From: Bacillota bacterium | GTDB taxonomy: Bacteria > Bacillota > Clostridia > Peptostreptococcales > Anaerovoracaceae | Assembly (NCBI GenBank): GCA_022706625.1 | Contig: JAKJCD010000011.1 | Span: 1-14,794 of the forward strand | Reading direction: 5' to 3' | DNA: 14,794 bases | Shown: one piece after another, positions 1 to 7,350 of the stretch | Numbering within the stretch: the first letter of the stretch is position 1 | Layout of the letters: every line of letters begins with the position of its first letter | The notes under the pieces: model-generated | What the model was told of the DNA's origin: nothing | The model's database searches: none | Seen by the model: the letters and a program-made list of their open reading frames with translations, nothing else | Program-made: the position numbers and the translations under genes

Positions 1-37
1 ATGAACCGGACGCTCTGACCAACTAAGCTACACCGCC
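1..37 (-). tRNA. tRNA-Met(CAT), partial (5' half)
   Basis: Read on the minus strand, 37 down to 1 gives a 7-nt acceptor strand GGCGGTG, T8-A9, a D arm with a GCTT/GAGC stem, and an anticodon stem TCCGG followed by loop start TTCAT. The window edge cuts the gene just after the anticodon CAT, so the T arm and 3' acceptor are missing. The 5' half resembles elongator tRNA-Met of Firmicutes. A CAT anticodon could also belong to tRNA-Ile2 (lysidine-modified), but the acceptor and anticodon stems fit Met better. A very good promoter sits directly upstream at 71-99. Confidence 0.9.
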
Positions 38-70
38 GCGAACTTCTGCTAAACGCATGCCGCAACAAAG

Positions 71-99
71 ATATTACCATTCAAGCGAATGAGTGTCAA
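71..99 (-). promoter_or_regulatory. Housekeeping sigma-A promoter of the tRNA gene
   Basis: On the minus strand a perfect -35 TTGACA (94-99) is followed by a 17-nt spacer and a -10 TAATAT (71-76). Transcription should start near 64, about 27 nt before the mature tRNA 5' end at 37, leaving a leader for RNase P to remove. Such near-consensus promoters are typical of stable RNA genes. Confidence 0.85.
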
Positions 100-170
100 G
101 GGATTTTTAGACCTTCGGCGACAATAATCATCCCTATAGAGGATACACCTTTTTAATACTTAATTCATAC

Positions 171-192
171 TATATTTACAACGTTAAATATA
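171..192. promoter_or_regulatory. AT-rich dyad upstream of feoA, candidate iron-regulator operator
   Basis: Two perfect 8-bp arms, TATATTTA (171-178) and TAAATATA (185-192), flank the 6-bp centre CAACGT. The dyad lies 12 bp before the feoA Shine-Dalgarno (AAGGAG, 204-209). Feo operons are usually repressed by Fur- or DtxR-family proteins binding dyads near the promoter, so an operator role is plausible. The sequence is not a textbook Fur or DtxR box, and I do not see a convincing -35/-10 pair here. Confidence 0.35.
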
Positions 193-215
193 AAAAAGTA
201 CATAAGGAGTCTCTT

Positions 216-458
216 ATGAACAGCAAAGTACTTTCCCTCGATACACTGCAAACGGGGAAAAAAGGTGTGGTAATGGATATTGTCGCCACTGAAACCGAAA
301 GGAGAAGATTTTGGGATCTTGGTCTGATAAGAGGAACCGTTGTTGAGTCGCTGCACAAAAGCCCCGCTGGAGACCCCGTTGCCTATTCAGTTATGGGGGC
401 TGTAATAGCCCTTAGAAATCACGATGCCGGTAAAATATTAGTTTCAAGTAATATGTAA
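216..458 (+). CDS. feoA: FeoA, ferrous iron transport accessory protein
   Basis: This 80-aa cytoplasmic protein has the SH3-like beta-barrel fold of FeoA, which partners FeoB and is thought to modulate its GTPase or gating activity. The family pattern is visible: a G-K-x-G-x-V first strand near residues 14-18, then the 'DLGLIRGT' turn (39-46) and a C-terminal 'GAVIALRNHDAGKILV' strand pair. The start is ATG at 216, with AAGGAG six nucleotides upstream. Its length is normal for a stand-alone FeoA (75-85 aa). feoB follows after 21 bp, so the two are almost certainly co-transcribed. An AT-rich dyad at 171-192 may carry iron control. Confidence 0.93.
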   Translation: MNSKVLSLDTLQTGKKGVVMDIVATETERRRFWDLGLIRGTVVESLHKSPAGDPVAYSVMGAVIALRNHDAGKILVSSNM

Positions 459-479
459 AATCTTATCCGGAGTTTATTA

Positions 480-2321
480 ATGACAGTTAAAAACGTTGCC
501 CTCATCGGCAACCCAAATGTTGGGAAGAGTACTGTTTTTAACGGTCTCACCGGACTTTCACAGCATACCGGGAATTGGCCGGGCAAGACCGTTTCTCTGG
601 CCTCGGGCACATATGTCCACCGAGGCCGGACTTTTTCACTCATCGATCTGCCAGGGATATATTCCCTTATGGCAAATTCTCCGGAGGAAGCGGTGACCGT
701 CGATTATCTGTACACTCAAAAGCCGGATGTTATAGTTGTTGTGGCGGATGCCACCTGTCTTGAAAGAAATCTGAATCTTGCTCTTCAGGTCTCTGAATTT
801 TTTTGCAACGTAGTTCTTTGCATCAACCTCCTTGACGAGGCTAAGAAAAAAGGCATCAAAATAGACCTCAAATCCCTGTCCGGACTGATAGGTATCCCTG
901 TTATCGGCGTTGTTGCCAGATCGAAGAAAAATCTGGATAATTTGAAGGAACAAGTTTTTGAAGCTGCTCAAGTCCTTGCAGGTCCGCCTTGCGTTCCACA
1001 GGATTTTTCTGAGGAAAAGATTTTGGGTTCCGTTGACCGAGCCGGCACTATATACGGGGCTTGTGTCCGGCTTGAGCGTGAGAATTATAATGTTTCCGAT
1101 CGTGTCATCGATGATATCGTCACTTCGAAAGCACTGGGTTACCCCATTATGCTTCTGCTGCTGGGCCTTATTTTCTGGTTGACATTAAAAGGAGCAAACT
1201 ATATTTCCGATTACCTTCATATTATACTGTTCGGATTGCAGGACCGGCTACTCGTTATGCTTACTTTCCTTGATGCCCCGCTTGTGTTTATCGATGTTCT
1301 ATTAAACGGTGTCTATCAAACTGTAGCATGGGTGGTTTCCGTCATGCTTCCCCCGATGGCTATTTTCTTTCCTCTTTTTACCCTTTTGGAAGATTCAGGC
1401 TATCTCCCTAGGGTCGCCTTCAATATGGACCGCTGCTTTCGAAGGGCCGGCGCCCATGGCAAGCAAGTCCTGACCATGTGCATGGGATTCGGCTGCAATG
1501 CCTGTGCCGTAATGAATTGCAGGATCATTGATTCTCCCAGGGAACGCCTGCTTGCCACGCTGACCAATAACTTCGTGCCATGCAACGGCAGATTCCCGAC
1601 GCTTATTGCCTTAATAGGCATGTTCTTTGCCGGTATTGCCGCAGGCCCTTTGCAGAATATAGTTGCGGTAAGCCTTCTTTTGGGTTTTATCTTGCTTGGG
1701 GTTTTCTTTACTCTTCTCCTTTCGAAAATCCTTTCCATGAGCTTGCTGAAAGGGCTGCCCTCCTCTTTTGCTCTTGAACTTCCTCCATACAGGCGCCCCC
1801 AATTCGGCAAGGTGATCATACGTTCATTGTTGGACCGGACCATCTTTGTCCTTGGAAGAGCCGTGGTCGTAGCAGCTCCCGCAGGGCTCATCATCTGGTT
1901 TCTTGCCAATACATATGCCGGAGACACGGCACTTTTGCATATACTGACAGGCTCCTTGGATCCTTTTGCAAGATTGTTTGGGCTTGACGGAGTGATACTT
2001 ATGGCATTCATATTGGGATTTCCTGCGAATGAGATCGTTGTACCCATCATTATTATGACATACATGGCCACAGGAAGCATTGATTCCCTGGATACATTCC
2101 AATTGAAAGCCCTGCTCACTGATAACGGCTGGAACACCACAACAGCTTTATGTACCCTTCTTTTCTGCCTGCTTCACTTCCCCTGCGGGACCACCTGCCT
2201 TACAATAAAAAAGGAGACAGCCAGCTTTAAATGGACGGCCGCCGCCTTTTTGATCCCCACACTCTGCGGGTTTTTTGTATGCTTTCTTGTCGCACATACA
2301 TTGTATTTTTTTCTGCCTTAG
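480..2321 (+). CDS. feoB: FeoB, GTP-dependent ferrous iron transporter
   Basis: This 613-aa inner-membrane Fe2+ permease has an N-terminal G domain. G1 is GNPNVGKS (10-17), the G2 threonine lies near residue 37 (GKTVS), G3 is DLPG (56-59) and G4 is NLLD (116-119). A helical linker follows, then a polytopic membrane domain from about residue 220. The two FeoB Gate signatures are present: GFGCNACAV (336-344) leading into PCNGRFPTL (367-375), and FPCGTTCLT (567-575). It is on the short side for the family (E. coli 773 aa), because the last helix ends at the C terminus with no cytoplasmic tail. This is common in Gram-positive FeoBs, so I do not think it is truncated. The start ATG follows CGGAG by 7 nt, 21 bp after feoA. 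Confidence 0.96.
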   Translation: MTVKNVALIGNPNVGKSTVFNGLTGLSQHTGNWPGKTVSLASGTYVHRGRTFSLIDLPGIYSLMANSPEEAVTVDYLYTQKPDVIVVVADATCLERNLNLALQVSEFFCNVVLCINLLDEAKKKGIKIDLKSLSGLIGIPVIGVVARSKKNLDNLKEQVFEAAQVLAGPPCVPQDFSEEKILGSVDRAGTIYGACVRLERENYNVSDRVIDDIVTSKALGYPIMLLLLGLIFWLTLKGANYISDYLHIILFGLQDRLLVMLTFLDAPLVFIDVLLNGVYQTVAWVVSVMLPPMAIFFPLFTLLEDSGYLPRVAFNMDRCFRRAGAHGKQVLTMCMGFGCNACAVMNCRIIDSPRERLLATLTNNFVPCNGRFPTLIALIGMFFAGIAAGPLQNIVAVSLLLGFILLGVFFTLLLSKILSMSLLKGLPSSFALELPPYRRPQFGKVIIRSLLDRTIFVLGRAVVVAAPAGLIIWFLANTYAGDTALLHILTGSLDPFARLFGLDGVILMAFILGFPANEIVVPIIIMTYMATGSIDSLDTFQLKALLTDNGWNTTTALCTLLFCLLHFPCGTTCLTIKKETASFKWTAAAFLIPTLCGFFVCFLVAHTLYFFLP

Positions 2322-2425
2322 ATGCTTTTCGATAATCCTTGGTTCTACTAATAGATGCTTTATTCCCATCTAAAGTATTTTATTGACAGAAATGTGCAAA
2401 CCAAGAATACAGAGCCCATTATTAT

Positions 2426-2503
2426 GATTGCGGCCAACTATGCCCGCAATCCCCCTGAGGGATTATACAGGATGCAAAACTTAAAATCCTGACTTGGATT
2501 GCG
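2426..2503 (+). other. Overlapping hairpins with alternative pairings between feoB and dapH
   Basis: Three stems compete for the same bases. Stem A pairs GATTGCGG (2426-2433) with CCGCAATC (2444-2451). Stem B pairs AATCCC (2448-2453) with GGGATT (2459-2464). A long-range stem pairs CGCAATCC (2445-2452) with GGATTGCG (2496-2503), whose GGATT (2496-2500) can instead close a local hairpin with AATCC (2485-2489). An intrinsic terminator follows at 2512-2543. The interval may be the feoB 3' UTR or a separate small RNA. A TTGACA lies at 2383-2388, but the -10 at 17 nt (AATACA) is poor. It matches no riboswitch class I know. Confidence 0.3.
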
Positions 2504-2511
2504 AAATAAGT

Positions 2512-2543
2512 ATACCATACCCCGTTAAGGCATGGTATTTTTT
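2512..2543 (+). terminator. Intrinsic terminator downstream of feoAB
   Basis: The stem ATACCATACC (2512-2521) pairs with GGCATGGTAT (2529-2538) with one A-C mismatch and a 7-nt loop, and leads into six T (2538-2543). On the plus strand this is a classical terminator, about 190 nt past the feoB stop. On the minus strand no T-run follows, so it would stop convergent dapH transcripts less well, although it lies just 8 bp past the dapH stop codon. Confidence 0.75.
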
Positions 2544-2550
2544 GCATCGA

Positions 2551-3246
2551 TCATTCAATTTCTCTGAGTTCTTGCAGGATCGTTCTTTTTTTAACATCGA
2601 TTTCTGTGGCTTTTTTAATAACTCTTGCTGGCACACCTGCAACTACGGTGCCGGCCGGCACATCGGAAACCACAACAGCTCCCGCTGCCACGACCGCACC
2701 TTTCCCTACCCTTATACTCTCCAAAACCACTGCATTGGCGCCTACCAGCACGTCATCTTCAATAATCACCGGCGTTTGGCTCACAGGCTCCAACACACCG
2801 GCAAGCACGGCTCCGGCACCGATATGACATCGATCTCCGACTGTAGCCCTGGCACCCAGAACCGCATTCATATCGATCATAGTGTTTTTGCCTATTGCGG
2901 CACCGATGTTGATAACCGCCCCCATCATGATGATTGCATGGTCTCCTATGGACACCGGGGTGCGAATCGTTGCTCCGGGTTCGATTCTCGCATTGAAGTT
3001 GTACAACTCGGCTAAAGGGAGAATAGAATGCCGCCTGTCGCATTCCACAACATAATCAATTATATCTTCTTTATTCCTTTTTAACACTGGTTCGATATCC
3101 GCCCAGTCCCCGAAAACTATCCTGTCGCCGCAGCCAAACGAACGACAGTTATTGAAAATGACCGGCTGCCGTTCTTTTAAATACACTTTTACAGGTGTGC
3201 TTTTTTTTGAATTACAAATGATACGGATAATATCGTTTGTGTCCAT
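2551..3246 (-). CDS. dapH: DapH, tetrahydrodipicolinate N-acetyltransferase
   Basis: It acetylates 2,3,4,5-tetrahydrodipicolinate with acetyl-CoA (EC 2.3.1.89), in the acetylated branch of diaminopimelate and lysine synthesis that feeds peptidoglycan cross-links. The protein has an N-terminal DapH domain containing 'STPVKVY' and 'VVECDRR'. A left-handed beta-helix of hexapeptide repeats follows ('ARIEPGA', 'IGDHAIIMMGA', 'TMIDMNAVLG', 'CHIGAGAVLAG', 'VLVGANAVVLE'). The similarity to B. subtilis DapH is strong along the whole length. I chose ATG at 3246 (231 aa) because MDTNDIIRII aligns with the start of that protein. An ATG five codons earlier (3261) and a TTG at 3318 are alternatives, and none has a strong Shine-Dalgarno. 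The gene lies 95 bp downstream of the broken kinase gene in the same direction. Confidence 0.93.
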   Translation of the reverse strand: MDTNDIIRIICNSKKSTPVKVYLKERQPVIFNNCRSFGCGDRIVFGDWADIEPVLKRNKEDIIDYVVECDRRHSILPLAELYNFNARIEPGATIRTPVSIGDHAIIMMGAVINIGAAIGKNTMIDMNAVLGARATVGDRCHIGAGAVLAGVLEPVSQTPVIIEDDVLVGANAVVLESIRVGKGAVVAAGAVVVSDVPAGTVVAGVPARVIKKATEIDVKKRTILQELREIE

Positions 3247-3268
3247 GGCCGCTGATTCCATACTGCTT

Positions 3269-3297
3269 GTTATACACTTTCGAGAAGACCCTCTTGA
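3269..3297 (-). promoter_or_regulatory. dapH: Weak candidate promoter for dapH
   Basis: On the minus strand a -10 TATAAC (3269-3274) lies 17 nt downstream of TCAAGA (3292-3297), which matches the -35 consensus at only three of six positions. Transcription would start near 3262, just before the proposed dapH start at 3246. The site matters because the transposon upstream may have cut dapH off from the kinase promoter. Confidence 0.3.
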
Positions 3298-4368
3298 CCC
3301 TCTCATATCTTTATGCAACGTTTCAGCAGCATATTCATGCCTTAAGTCCTATCTGCTTGTGCCTTTAAATAACCATCCAACAAGCCGAGTAAACAAAAAC
3401 TGTCGATTGGTTTTTTAACATAATCATCCATCCCTGCCGCGCAGGCCCTTTTTTTATCCTCCTCATAATCGCCGGCTGTCAATGCAATTATGACCACACG
3501 CTTGGAATCGGGATGAGCGGACTGCCGTATCGCCTTAGCTGCTTCAAACCCGTCGATTACAGGCATACAAACATCCATAAGGATCAAATCGATGGTACCC
3601 GGCGGAGAATCCTCAAATACTTTACATGCTATCGATCCGTTTTGTGCAGACAGTATGTTAATACCCGTTGATTTCAGAATGGCTGAAGTGATCTCAAGCA
3701 TAACGTTATTATCCTCTGCTATCAAAATACCTTTACCTGTAAAATCATAGTTTCCCAAGGATAAAACTCTTTCATTGATGGCGGCAGTCTCTCTGTTTTT
3801 AACGTGACTGTTAATGAGGCCTTCCTGCTCTTCCGGAATTTTTAGCGGGATCCGGGCGACAAAGGTGGTCCCGGCCCTAAGTTTACTTTTTACTTTTATT
3901 TCTCCGCCCATTAACGCAACCAGAGTTTTTGTGATGTATAAACCCAATCCTGTGGATTCACAATGTCTGGTATTGTTTTTTTCATCGCATGAAAAAGGTT
4001 CAAACATAGTTTTCATAAAGTCTTCACTCATTCCGATACCGTTATCGCAAACTCGTATTTCTAAAATCAAGCTATCGTTTGAACGAGGGATTTGAGCGAA
4101 CTCTAATGTGACCTCTCCCCCAACGGCTGTATATTTCATGGAGTTTGTCAACAAATTAGTCAATATCTGAGTGATGCGTGTCGGATCACCAATCAGACTG
4201 TCTTGATAGACCCTACTAAATTTTATTTCGAAATTTTGACTTTTTTTTTGGAAAAAAGGAGCAAGCAATCGATCAGTAAAATTAGAAATATCTGATAACC
4301 TGAATAGCTCATTATGGATGGGTATTTTGCCGCTTGTTATTTTAGAATACTCTAAAATGTCATTTATT

Positions 4369-4374
4369 ATAGAC
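4369..4374. repeat. Target site duplication, left copy (ATAGAC)
   Basis: The 6-bp ATAGAC directly abuts the left transposon end at 4375 and is repeated exactly at 7421-7426 beside the right end. One copy belongs to the kinase gene, where it encodes part of the S-I junction (GTCTAT on the coding strand). Confidence 0.9.
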
Positions 4375-4400
4375 TGTTGCTGACCTCCAGCTCTGTCCGC
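4375..4400. repeat. Left terminal inverted repeat of the transposon
   Basis: It starts TGTTGCTGACC and ends TGTCCGC. It matches the inverted right end (7395-7420) at 20 of 26 positions, with the outermost TGTT and innermost TGTCCGC identical. Two further CTTTGCCG motifs follow inside at 4415-4422 and 4438-4445, spaced exactly 23 bp, in phase with the TCTGTCCG at 4392-4399. These are likely transposase-binding sites. Confidence 0.88.
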
Positions 4401-4462
4401 CAACTGATCTCAAGCTTTGCCGAAACCTGCTTACTAACTTTGCCGCATAAGATTTAGGTTTA

Positions 4463-4488
4463 GGCCACAACAAACGATCATTGTGGCC
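4463..4488 (-). terminator. Hairpin after the transposon ATPase gene, no T-tract
   Basis: Perfect 8-bp arms GGCCACAA and TTGTGGCC enclose a 10-nt loop, 8 bp downstream of the ATPase stop codon. No run of T follows in the minus direction, so it is at best a weak intrinsic terminator or an mRNA 3'-end stabiliser. Read-through into the kinase remnant and dapH is possible. Confidence 0.35.
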
Positions 4489-4495
4489 GTCCGAT

Positions 4496-5296
4496 TTAAG
4501 GAAGCTCTGCGCTAATCACAGTTTTTATCATGTGATCATCTATGAGCCGTTTGGCTCGCTGGGCCGCGAACATCAGGGAGTGGGTACAAACCTTGTTGAT
4601 TGCCCTGGCAGAACCTGCAGAATACTTGTAGATCTCATCAACAGCCTTGTCTGTGAAGATATCCGTCGATCCTCCGGCATATACGAGATGCGCTTTTAGG
4701 TATTCTCCGGTCTGAGATTGGTCGTATTGGGGGATCTCGCACTTCAGGTCGATTCGCTGCCTTATGGCAGCATAGCGTTGTAGTTTTAGCTTGTCCCACA
4801 GCTCGTTCTGCCCAACTAGTATCAGGGACATAGGATTCATGGAGTCCATCTTGTAATTCAACAGGAACCGAATCTCTTCCAATGTTTCCTTAGCCAAAAG
4901 GTGGGCTTCATCCACAATGGTTACCACTGTTTTACCATAGACCCCACGGATTACTTCAAGCTGCTGGTGCAGCTGTCTCTTGGCATCGCCTCGATAGAAT
5001 TTGGATTCGATGCCCAACTGGTCCAGCAGGCCTTTGTAGAACCACCTAGGTGTCAGCTTGGAATCCGAGAGATAAAGGACCGTGTACTTGTCCGGCTCCA
5101 GGGAGGAGGTAAACTTTCGGATGGCTGTGGTTTTCCCGCAACCCACATCGGCCGTCACGATTGCAAAAAGCTTTCGGTCTGCTGCAAATTCCAGGCGTCC
5201 CAGAGTTTCATCCAACATGCTGGAAAGATACAAAGACTCCACTGGAATTCCGTTTACAAAGGGAGCCTGCTTCATCTCAAAGAAGGATTCATACAT
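4496..5296 (-). CDS. Transposition AAA+ ATPase (ExeA/TniB/TnsC-like)
   Basis: This 266-aa P-loop ATPase would act as the target-selecting regulator of the DDE transposase, by analogy with MuB, TnsC and TniB. It has Walker A with GCGKTT (52-57), a hydrophobic Walker B ending in DEAH (129-132), a sensor-1-like stretch LILVGQNE (158-165) with a polar residue after the strand, and a C-terminal SAGSARAINKVC (226-237) typical of the ExeA/AAA_22 group. Its N terminus (MYESFFEMKQAPF) matches the usual start of this family. I therefore start it at ATG 5296 rather than upstream. The start overlaps the last 8 bp of the transposase gene, which points to translational coupling and fixed stoichiometry. The length fits Tn552-type ATPases. 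Confidence 0.9.
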   Translation of the reverse strand: MYESFFEMKQAPFVNGIPVESLYLSSMLDETLGRLEFAADRKLFAIVTADVGCGKTTAIRKFTSSLEPDKYTVLYLSDSKLTPRWFYKGLLDQLGIESKFYRGDAKRQLHQQLEVIRGVYGKTVVTIVDEAHLLAKETLEEIRFLLNYKMDSMNPMSLILVGQNELWDKLKLQRYAAIRQRIDLKCEIPQYDQSQTGEYLKAHLVYAGGSTDIFTDKAVDEIYKYSAGSARAINKVCTHSLMFAAQRAKRLIDDHMIKTVISAELP

Positions 5297-6644
5297 CGGC
5301 TTCCACCTCCCTGTTCTTTCGGAACACAACCGCCACTTCGCGGTTGGTCCGGTTGGTGATGTTGGCCTTGTTGAGACCGTCAAGCAGCCTCGAGGAATCC
5401 ACCTCTGCGGGAAGGAAGTGATCCGGCAGTTTCCTGCGGACTCCGCAGTTTGCTCCGATTTGAAGAGCCTTAACCTTAAAAGGTTCGGAATCCTTGTAAT
5501 GAATCTCCAGCTCCTCTTCCCAGGATGGATCGTAGGACACTTCCACTGTCCTTCCTATGTATTGCAGCCCCACCTCATAGTTCATTCCCTGGAAACGGAT
5601 GCAGCCGGTTTTATCTACCTCCCGTTGCTCTCTATGCAGGAACGCATCTCGGACCTTCTCCATGGGAAGAAAGCGCAAGGGGCGTGTGTCTGTCTTAAAG
5701 GCAACTTCCGGAGAAATTCCCGAAAGGCTGTGGTGGGGAGATTTGTGATAATGCTCTGTAATCCACACCTCAAGATGATGGTTCAGCTCTGCCAGTGTCG
5801 TTGGCTTGGCCAGGGCAACCTCCGATAGAAAAGAATCCACCCTGCGGTTGAATGCCTCCACCTTACCTTTTCCTTCCGGATGATAGGGCTTTGCAAAGAG
5901 CAATCGAATCTCCAGCTTTGCGCAGGCTTTTTTCATCCATTCGCTTCGATACTGCCTGCCATTATCCACATAGATGGCATCGGGCTTGCCGTAATGCATA
6001 AGGGCAGTTCGGAGACAGTCTTCGATGATTTCTACCTTTTGGTTCTCGTAGAATTTTGCGGCCACGATGTAGCGGGTGGCATCGTCGATAAAAACAGCCA
6101 GGTAGACCTGCTTTTTGGAGCCATCCTTTCCAATGGGCAGGTAGGGGCCATACTTGATATCCCCCTGGTAAAGCATGCAACGGTGCTCTTTGGCAAACCG
6201 TCTGGCCGCCGCTCCTTTGTTGGTGTAAAGCCTTATCTGCTTTGCCCCGAACCCGGCTGAATGCAGATGACGCTGCAAGGTACTTCTGCCTAAAAGCCCA
6301 TTTGGAACCATGCCTTCCAGTTCCATGATCCTTATGATGTCACGGACGCTTCGTGTGGGGCACTCTCGTCGCAGAAGAATCGCCTGCTCTAAAAGTTCCG
6401 GATAGTTTTCCGGAAGTGTGGATTTCTCCCGCTTGTAGGAGACTTGGGGTTTCAGTCCTTCGAACCCTTTCTCCTGATAGGCCGCCAGATACCTGCTGAT
6501 GGTCCGATAGGAAAGATGTGATTTCTCACAGATGCTCTTTTTTAGCTCTATGAGGCGGTGGGGATCCAAGCCCTCCTCTAAGAGAGGCATAATCAGCAAC
6601 ATCCGTTTGGTTGCAGTATCTTCCGGTGATGATTGTTTTTTCAA
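5289..6644 (-). CDS. DDE transposase (rve integrase core, Mu/Tn552 type)
   Basis: The 451-aa enzyme should cut the transposon 3' ends and join them to target DNA. An N-terminal helix-turn-helix region covers roughly residues 20-65 (SYRTISRYLAAYQEKG). The catalytic core has D162 (GDIKYGP), D227 (VDNGRQYRS) and E263 (GKGKVEAFNRR). The last two are separated by 35 residues, the canonical D,D-35-E spacing. A small beta-barrel like the Mu C domain follows (CIRFQGMNYEVG, about 348-375). I chose TTG at 6644 because AAGGAGGG (6654-6661) lies 9 nt upstream and the start then falls 19 bp after the zinc-ribbon gene. Upstream in-frame codons would overlap that gene. All catalytic residues are present, so it looks active. 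Confidence 0.93.
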   Translation of the reverse strand: MKKQSSPEDTATKRMLLIMPLLEEGLDPHRLIELKKSICEKSHLSYRTISRYLAAYQEKGFEGLKPQVSYKREKSTLPENYPELLEQAILLRRECPTRSVRDIIRIMELEGMVPNGLLGRSTLQRHLHSAGFGAKQIRLYTNKGAAARRFAKEHRCMLYQGDIKYGPYLPIGKDGSKKQVYLAVFIDDATRYIVAAKFYENQKVEIIEDCLRTALMHYGKPDAIYVDNGRQYRSEWMKKACAKLEIRLLFAKPYHPEGKGKVEAFNRRVDSFLSEVALAKPTTLAELNHHLEVWITEHYHKSPHHSLSGISPEVAFKTDTRPLRFLPMEKVRDAFLHREQREVDKTGCIRFQGMNYEVGLQYIGRTVEVSYDPSWEEELEIHYKDSEPFKVKALQIGANCGVRRKLPDHFLPAEVDSSRLLDGLNKANITNRTNREVAVVFRKNREVEADV

Positions 6645-6663
6645 GGTACTTCGCCCTCCTTTT

Positions 6664-7155
6664 TCATGGTAAGGGAAGTCTACCATTAAAAAAGGAAGGA
6701 CAAAATGCAAACCGGGTGTGTGGCTTTAAGCCGCTGTTTACAAGAGTTCCAGTGACAACAGCTAACCAGCCGGGTCCATTGCTCTGTAGGGTGCGGAGTA
6801 AAGAATGTTCTTTCGTCAATGGAAAAGGAATCTTGTGATACCGGCTCCATAAACTTATTAGCATGCCTTCAAGTTGAGACCAGGCTTCCCGGAACGCTGC
6901 CTTCCAGCGGGATATGGTGGAATTGTCTGCGGGGCAGTCTCCACTCATTCCATCGAGAACAGCTTCAATGACATTCGTCGCGTAGTGCTTCTTTGGTTGC
7001 ATGCAAGCCGGGAGTTCTGTATGAAGCTTGCCGCAATCCCTGCAGGCAAGGCGCCTGAGCCGGTATGCATCCCTGGTTCCCTCACTGTTCCGAAGAAAGC
7101 GGATCTTGGTGTCTCTCACATTCAGGTCGCCACCGCAGATCGGGCAGAAAGAAAT
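6664..7155 (-). CDS. Zinc-ribbon accessory protein of the transposon (DUF6431-like), apparent ATT start
   Basis: The frame encodes a small protein with four cysteines in two CxxC pairs. C4 and C7 lie in CPICGG and C38 and C41 in CRDCGK, a zinc-ribbon pattern, followed by a basic helical region. The 'LACRDCGKLHTELP' style resembles proteins I recall as DUF6431, often next to ExeA-type ATPases and DDE transposases in Firmicutes. No ATG, GTG or TTG lies upstream of the first CxxC before an in-frame stop (7177-7179). The first conventional start (GTG, 7119) would delete one cysteine pair. An ATT at 7153-7155 sits 7 nt after AGGAG (7163-7167), giving 163 aa. I take this as the likely start. Its role is unknown; DNA binding at the ends or at the target is an inference. 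Confidence 0.75.
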   Translation of the reverse strand: MSFCPICGGDLNVRDTKIRFLRNSEGTRDAYRLRRLACRDCGKLHTELPACMQPKKHYATNVIEAVLDGMSGDCPADNSTISRWKAAFREAWSQLEGMLISLWSRYHKIPFPLTKEHSLLRTLQSNGPGWLAVVTGTLVNSGLKPHTRFAFCPSFFNGRLPLP

Positions 7156-7300
7156 TTCTTTACTCCTAATGAAAAAGGTTCAATTCAGCGTTGTAAATCC
7201 GCTTGTAGTGTGCTACGATTACCATACAGTTGGGCACTACATTACGAGATCGCATCTTTGCAGGAAGGATATCGTTTTGTGGTGCTTTTACTTTCACCTC

Positions 7301-7324
7301 AATACCAGTTACTTTACTGGTATT
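7301..7324. promoter_or_regulatory. Perfect 9-bp dyad overlapping the transposon promoter
   Basis: AATACCAGT (7301-7309) and ACTGGTATT (7316-7324) are perfect inverted arms around a 6-nt centre. The dyad covers the first bases of the -10 box and the expected start site near 7315. It can act as an operator for self-repression or form a hairpin at the very 5' end of the transposon mRNA. Confidence 0.5.
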
Positions 7325-7350
7325 ATATCTATCCCTTCGTGGCATAACAA
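7322..7350 (-). promoter_or_regulatory. Promoter of the transposon operon
   Basis: On the minus strand a perfect -10 TATAAT (7322-7327) lies 17 nt downstream of TTGTTA (7345-7350, four of six matches). Transcription would begin near 7315, about 160 nt before the zinc-ribbon start. A second dyad, GAGCAA/TTGCTC (7353-7358, 7365-7370), sits just upstream of the -35. Confidence 0.7.

Noticed and set aside
1400..2140. Long minus-strand open frame (246 codons) inside feoB
   Set aside because: It is antisense to a clearly recognisable FeoB with all motifs, and its product has no recognisable domain or good ribosome site.
480..2321. FeoB as a C-terminally truncated gene
   Set aside because: All GTPase and Gate motifs are present and the final helix is complete. 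Short FeoBs are normal in Gram-positive bacteria.
2352..2372. TAGATG/CATCTA hairpin just after feoB as a terminator
   Set aside because: The stem is only 6 bp and AT-rich with no T-run. The hairpin at 2512-2543 is far better.
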